6,890 nucleotides of DNA, taken from Chloroflexota bacterium (GTDB taxonomy: Bacteria > Chloroflexota > UBA6077). Each line of letters begins with the position of its first letter. Position 1 is the stretch's first letter. A program made the position numbers and the translations under genes. The notes under the pieces were generated by a model, which ran no database searches, was not told the DNA's origin, and saw nothing but the letters and a program-made list of their open reading frames with translations. Location of the stretch: assembly GCA_021788565.1 (NCBI GenBank), contig JAJYKO010000160.1:1-6890 (forward strand). The letters are read 5' to 3'. This document shows, one piece after another, positions 5,648-6,890 of the stretch.

Positions 5648-5702
5648 TGACTGCTGTCAGCACAATTCGTCAGTCCCCATGTCGGTGCTGCCTGCGCCAC
5701 TC

Positions 5703-5708
5703 AGGAGG
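5703..5708 (+). promoter_or_regulatory. Ribosome binding site deciding the oxidoreductase start
   Basis: AGGAGG lies 6 nt before the GTG at 5715. An in-frame ATG at 5679 would add 12 residues but has no Shine-Dalgarno, and an ATG at 5710 is out of frame and meets a stop after two codons. Known family members begin at the position of the GTG. Confidence 0.75.
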
Positions 5709-5714
5709 TATGAA

Positions 5715-6890
5715 GTGATCCACGGGTTTCAAGGCAAGTATCTGCGCGTCGACCTTACTAACCGCGCCATTTCGATCGAAGAGCCTGATGCAGCCTGGTA
5801 CCGCCAGTATATGGGCGGCTACGCAGCGACGTCTTACTTCCTGCTGAAGGAACTGGCCCCGGGGATCGACCCGTTGGGGCCTCAAAACAAGCTCATAATC
5901 GCTTCCGGCCCCCTCACGGGCGCGGCCTTCTCGGGTAGCGCGAGAGTTGGCATCGGCGCCAAAAGCCCCATGACCGGAGGCATCGGCAAGAGCGAGGTGG
6001 GCGGCTACTTCGGCACGGAGATGAAGTTCGCCGGGTTCGATGGCATCATCGTGGAGGGGAAGGCGGACAGCCCCGTCTACCTCTGGCTGCAGGATGGTAA
6101 GGCGGAGATACGCGATGCTCGCCACCTGTGGGGGATGGAGACCCGCGAGACGGAAGACGCCATTCGAGAGGAGAGTGGTGAGAAATACGCGCGGATAGCC
6201 AGCATAGGTCCCGCCGGCGAGAAGCTCGTGCGCTTCGCCTGCGTAATTAGCGACCTGCACGATGCAGCCGGCCGGACGGGTCTTGGCGCGGTTATGGGTT
6301 CCAAGAACCTCAAGGCGATAGCAGCTCGGGGCAAGATGAAGGTCTCCCACGCCGATCCGGCAAGGATCCAGCAGCTCGCGCGCTCCATGTCCGCCGACGT
6401 GGACACGAGGGCGACCAACTTCCACCAGTTTGGGACCGGGGCCGTGCTGGAGGCATTCAACCTGGCGGGCAATCTTCCGACGCGGAACTTCCGGGACGGC
6501 TACTTCGAGGAAGCCGCACAGATCAGCGCCGTGGCGGTGCGCGATACGATCCGCGTGGGCATGGAGGGATGCTGGGCCTGTGCCGTCCGCTGCAAAAAGG
6601 TAGTCAAGGTGGACGATCCTTACCAGGTAGATCCCAGGTACGGCGGACCGGAGTACGAGACGACGGGCGCTGTGGGAAGTGACTGCGGAATCGGCGACCT
6701 GAAGGCTATATCCTATGCCAGCCAGATCTGTAACGCCAACGGTATGGACTCGATCTCGGCGGGTGCCACCATCGCCTTCGCCATGGAGTGCTTCGAGCGC
6801 GGGCTGCTGACGAAGGAGGACACCGGAGGCATCGACCTCAGCTTCGGGAACGTGGACGCGATGCTCCAGGTACTGCAGATGATGGCACGG
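5715..6890 (+). CDS. Aldehyde:ferredoxin oxidoreductase family protein, 5' part
   Basis: I translated 392 residues from the GTG at 5715; the frame is open to the window edge, and full family members are roughly 600 residues, so the C-terminal third is missing. The N-terminal domain (about 1-205) shows the opening HGFQGKYLRVDLT, GPLTGAAFSG (65-74), GGYFGTEMKFAGFDGIIVEGKA (96-117) and GRTGLGAVMGSKNLKAIA (186-203), all typical of the tungstopterin-binding half of AOR. Cysteines C286, C289 and C293 form the CxxCxxxC motif for three of the four [4Fe-4S] ligands; the fourth would be beyond the window. GPEYET at 311-316 holds a conserved Glu near the metal in this family. The enzyme should oxidise aldehydes to acids, or the reverse, with ferredoxin, using tungsten or molybdenum bis-pyranopterin, in an anaerobic cytoplasm. 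The exact substrate class cannot be read from this part, and no cofactor genes are in view. Confidence 0.95.
   Translation, partial: MIHGFQGKYLRVDLTNRAISIEEPDAAWYRQYMGGYAATSYFLLKELAPGIDPLGPQNKLIIASGPLTGAAFSGSARVGIGAKSPMTGGIGKSEVGGYFGTEMKFAGFDGIIVEGKADSPVYLWLQDGKAEIRDARHLWGMETRETEDAIREESGEKYARIASIGPAGEKLVRFACVISDLHDAAGRTGLGAVMGSKNLKAIAARGKMKVSHADPARIQQLARSMSADVDTRATNFHQFGTGAVLEAFNLAGNLPTRNFRDGYFEEAAQISAVAVRDTIRVGMEGCWACAVRCKKVVKVDDPYQVDPRYGGPEYETTGAVGSDCGIGDLKAISYASQICNANGMDSISAGATIAFAMECFERGLLTKEDTGGIDLSFGNVDAMLQVLQMMAR

Larger units (their letters stand above)
5402..5714. other. Intergenic region holding repeats and the oxidoreductase leader
   Basis: This 313-bp gap contains no credible gene. 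In order it holds a 12-base copy of CCCTCCCCCTCT (5403-5414), a 108-bp palindromic element (5434-5541), a second identical 12-mer (5595-5606), a perfect TATAAT (5642-5647), an 11-bp palindrome TGCTGTCAGCA (5652-5662), and the Shine-Dalgarno of the oxidoreductase gene. The first half therefore looks like a repeat-filled 3' end and the last 75 bases like a promoter and leader. Confidence 0.65.

Noticed and set aside
5679..5714. Longer oxidoreductase start at the in-frame ATG 5679
   Set aside because: No Shine-Dalgarno precedes it, while the GTG at 5715 has AGGAGG at 6 nt and matches the family N-terminus.
5670..6425. 251-codon minus-strand frame
   Set aside because: Antisense to the oxidoreductase gene, which has full family motifs in the plus frame.
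1..6890. A defence system, CRISPR array, tRNA or insertion sequence
   Set aside because: I looked on both strands and saw no spaced direct repeats, tRNA-like cloverleaf with anticodon, transposase, nuclease or toxin-antitoxin pair that would support such a call.

Overview
The window is a GC-rich stretch of bacterial chromosome with seven protein genes, two of them cut by the window edges. I see no RNA gene, CRISPR array, transposase or phage gene. An uncultured, probably anaerobic member of the Chloroflexota or a similar environmental lineage fits best. This is an inference from three things: a tungsten/molybdenum aldehyde:ferredoxin oxidoreductase, a bacterial GPP34 (GOLPH3-like) gene, and palindromic intergenic repeats of a style common in such genomes. 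Taxonomy is not proven by the sequence.

Layout from left to right. (1) Bases 1-751, minus strand: the N-terminal 250 residues of a secreted Vgb-type beta-propeller with a signal peptide and strict ~42-residue blades. (2) Bases 752-1084: a divergent intergenic region with a perfect 7+7 inverted repeat. (3) Bases 1085-1831, plus: a complete classical short-chain dehydrogenase/reductase. (4) Bases 1844-1970: a 127-bp palindromic element between convergent genes. (5) Bases 2028-3692, minus: three same-strand genes with gaps of about 115 bp, encoding (in transcription order) a 79-residue MerR-like DNA-binding protein, a GPP34 protein with an odd Ala/Thr/Ser-rich tail, and a DinB-superfamily protein with a three-His metal site. 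(6) Bases 3896-5401, plus, divergent from that cluster: a lipoprotein of the phospholipase C/acid phosphatase (PF04185) family. (7) Bases 5434-5541: a second palindromic element that can fold as a multi-arm structure, followed by a perfect TATAAT -10 hexamer. (8) Bases 5715-6890, plus: the first 392 residues of the aldehyde:ferredoxin oxidoreductase, running off the right edge.

The genes do not form an obvious single pathway. The most suggestive arrangement is a small MerR-like regulator set between a phospholipid-related GPP34 gene and a divergent, probably membrane-anchored phospholipase C/phosphatase. A shared role in membrane lipid handling is possible but rests only on adjacency and family knowledge. 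Four start codons were moved or chosen by Shine-Dalgarno spacing and family N-termini: GPP34 at 3337, MerR-like at 3692, phosphoesterase at 3896, and oxidoreductase GTG at 5715. I did not find a convincing new defence or mobile system. The items most worth a second look are the two palindromic elements, the palindrome upstream of dinB, and the GPP34 neighbourhood.
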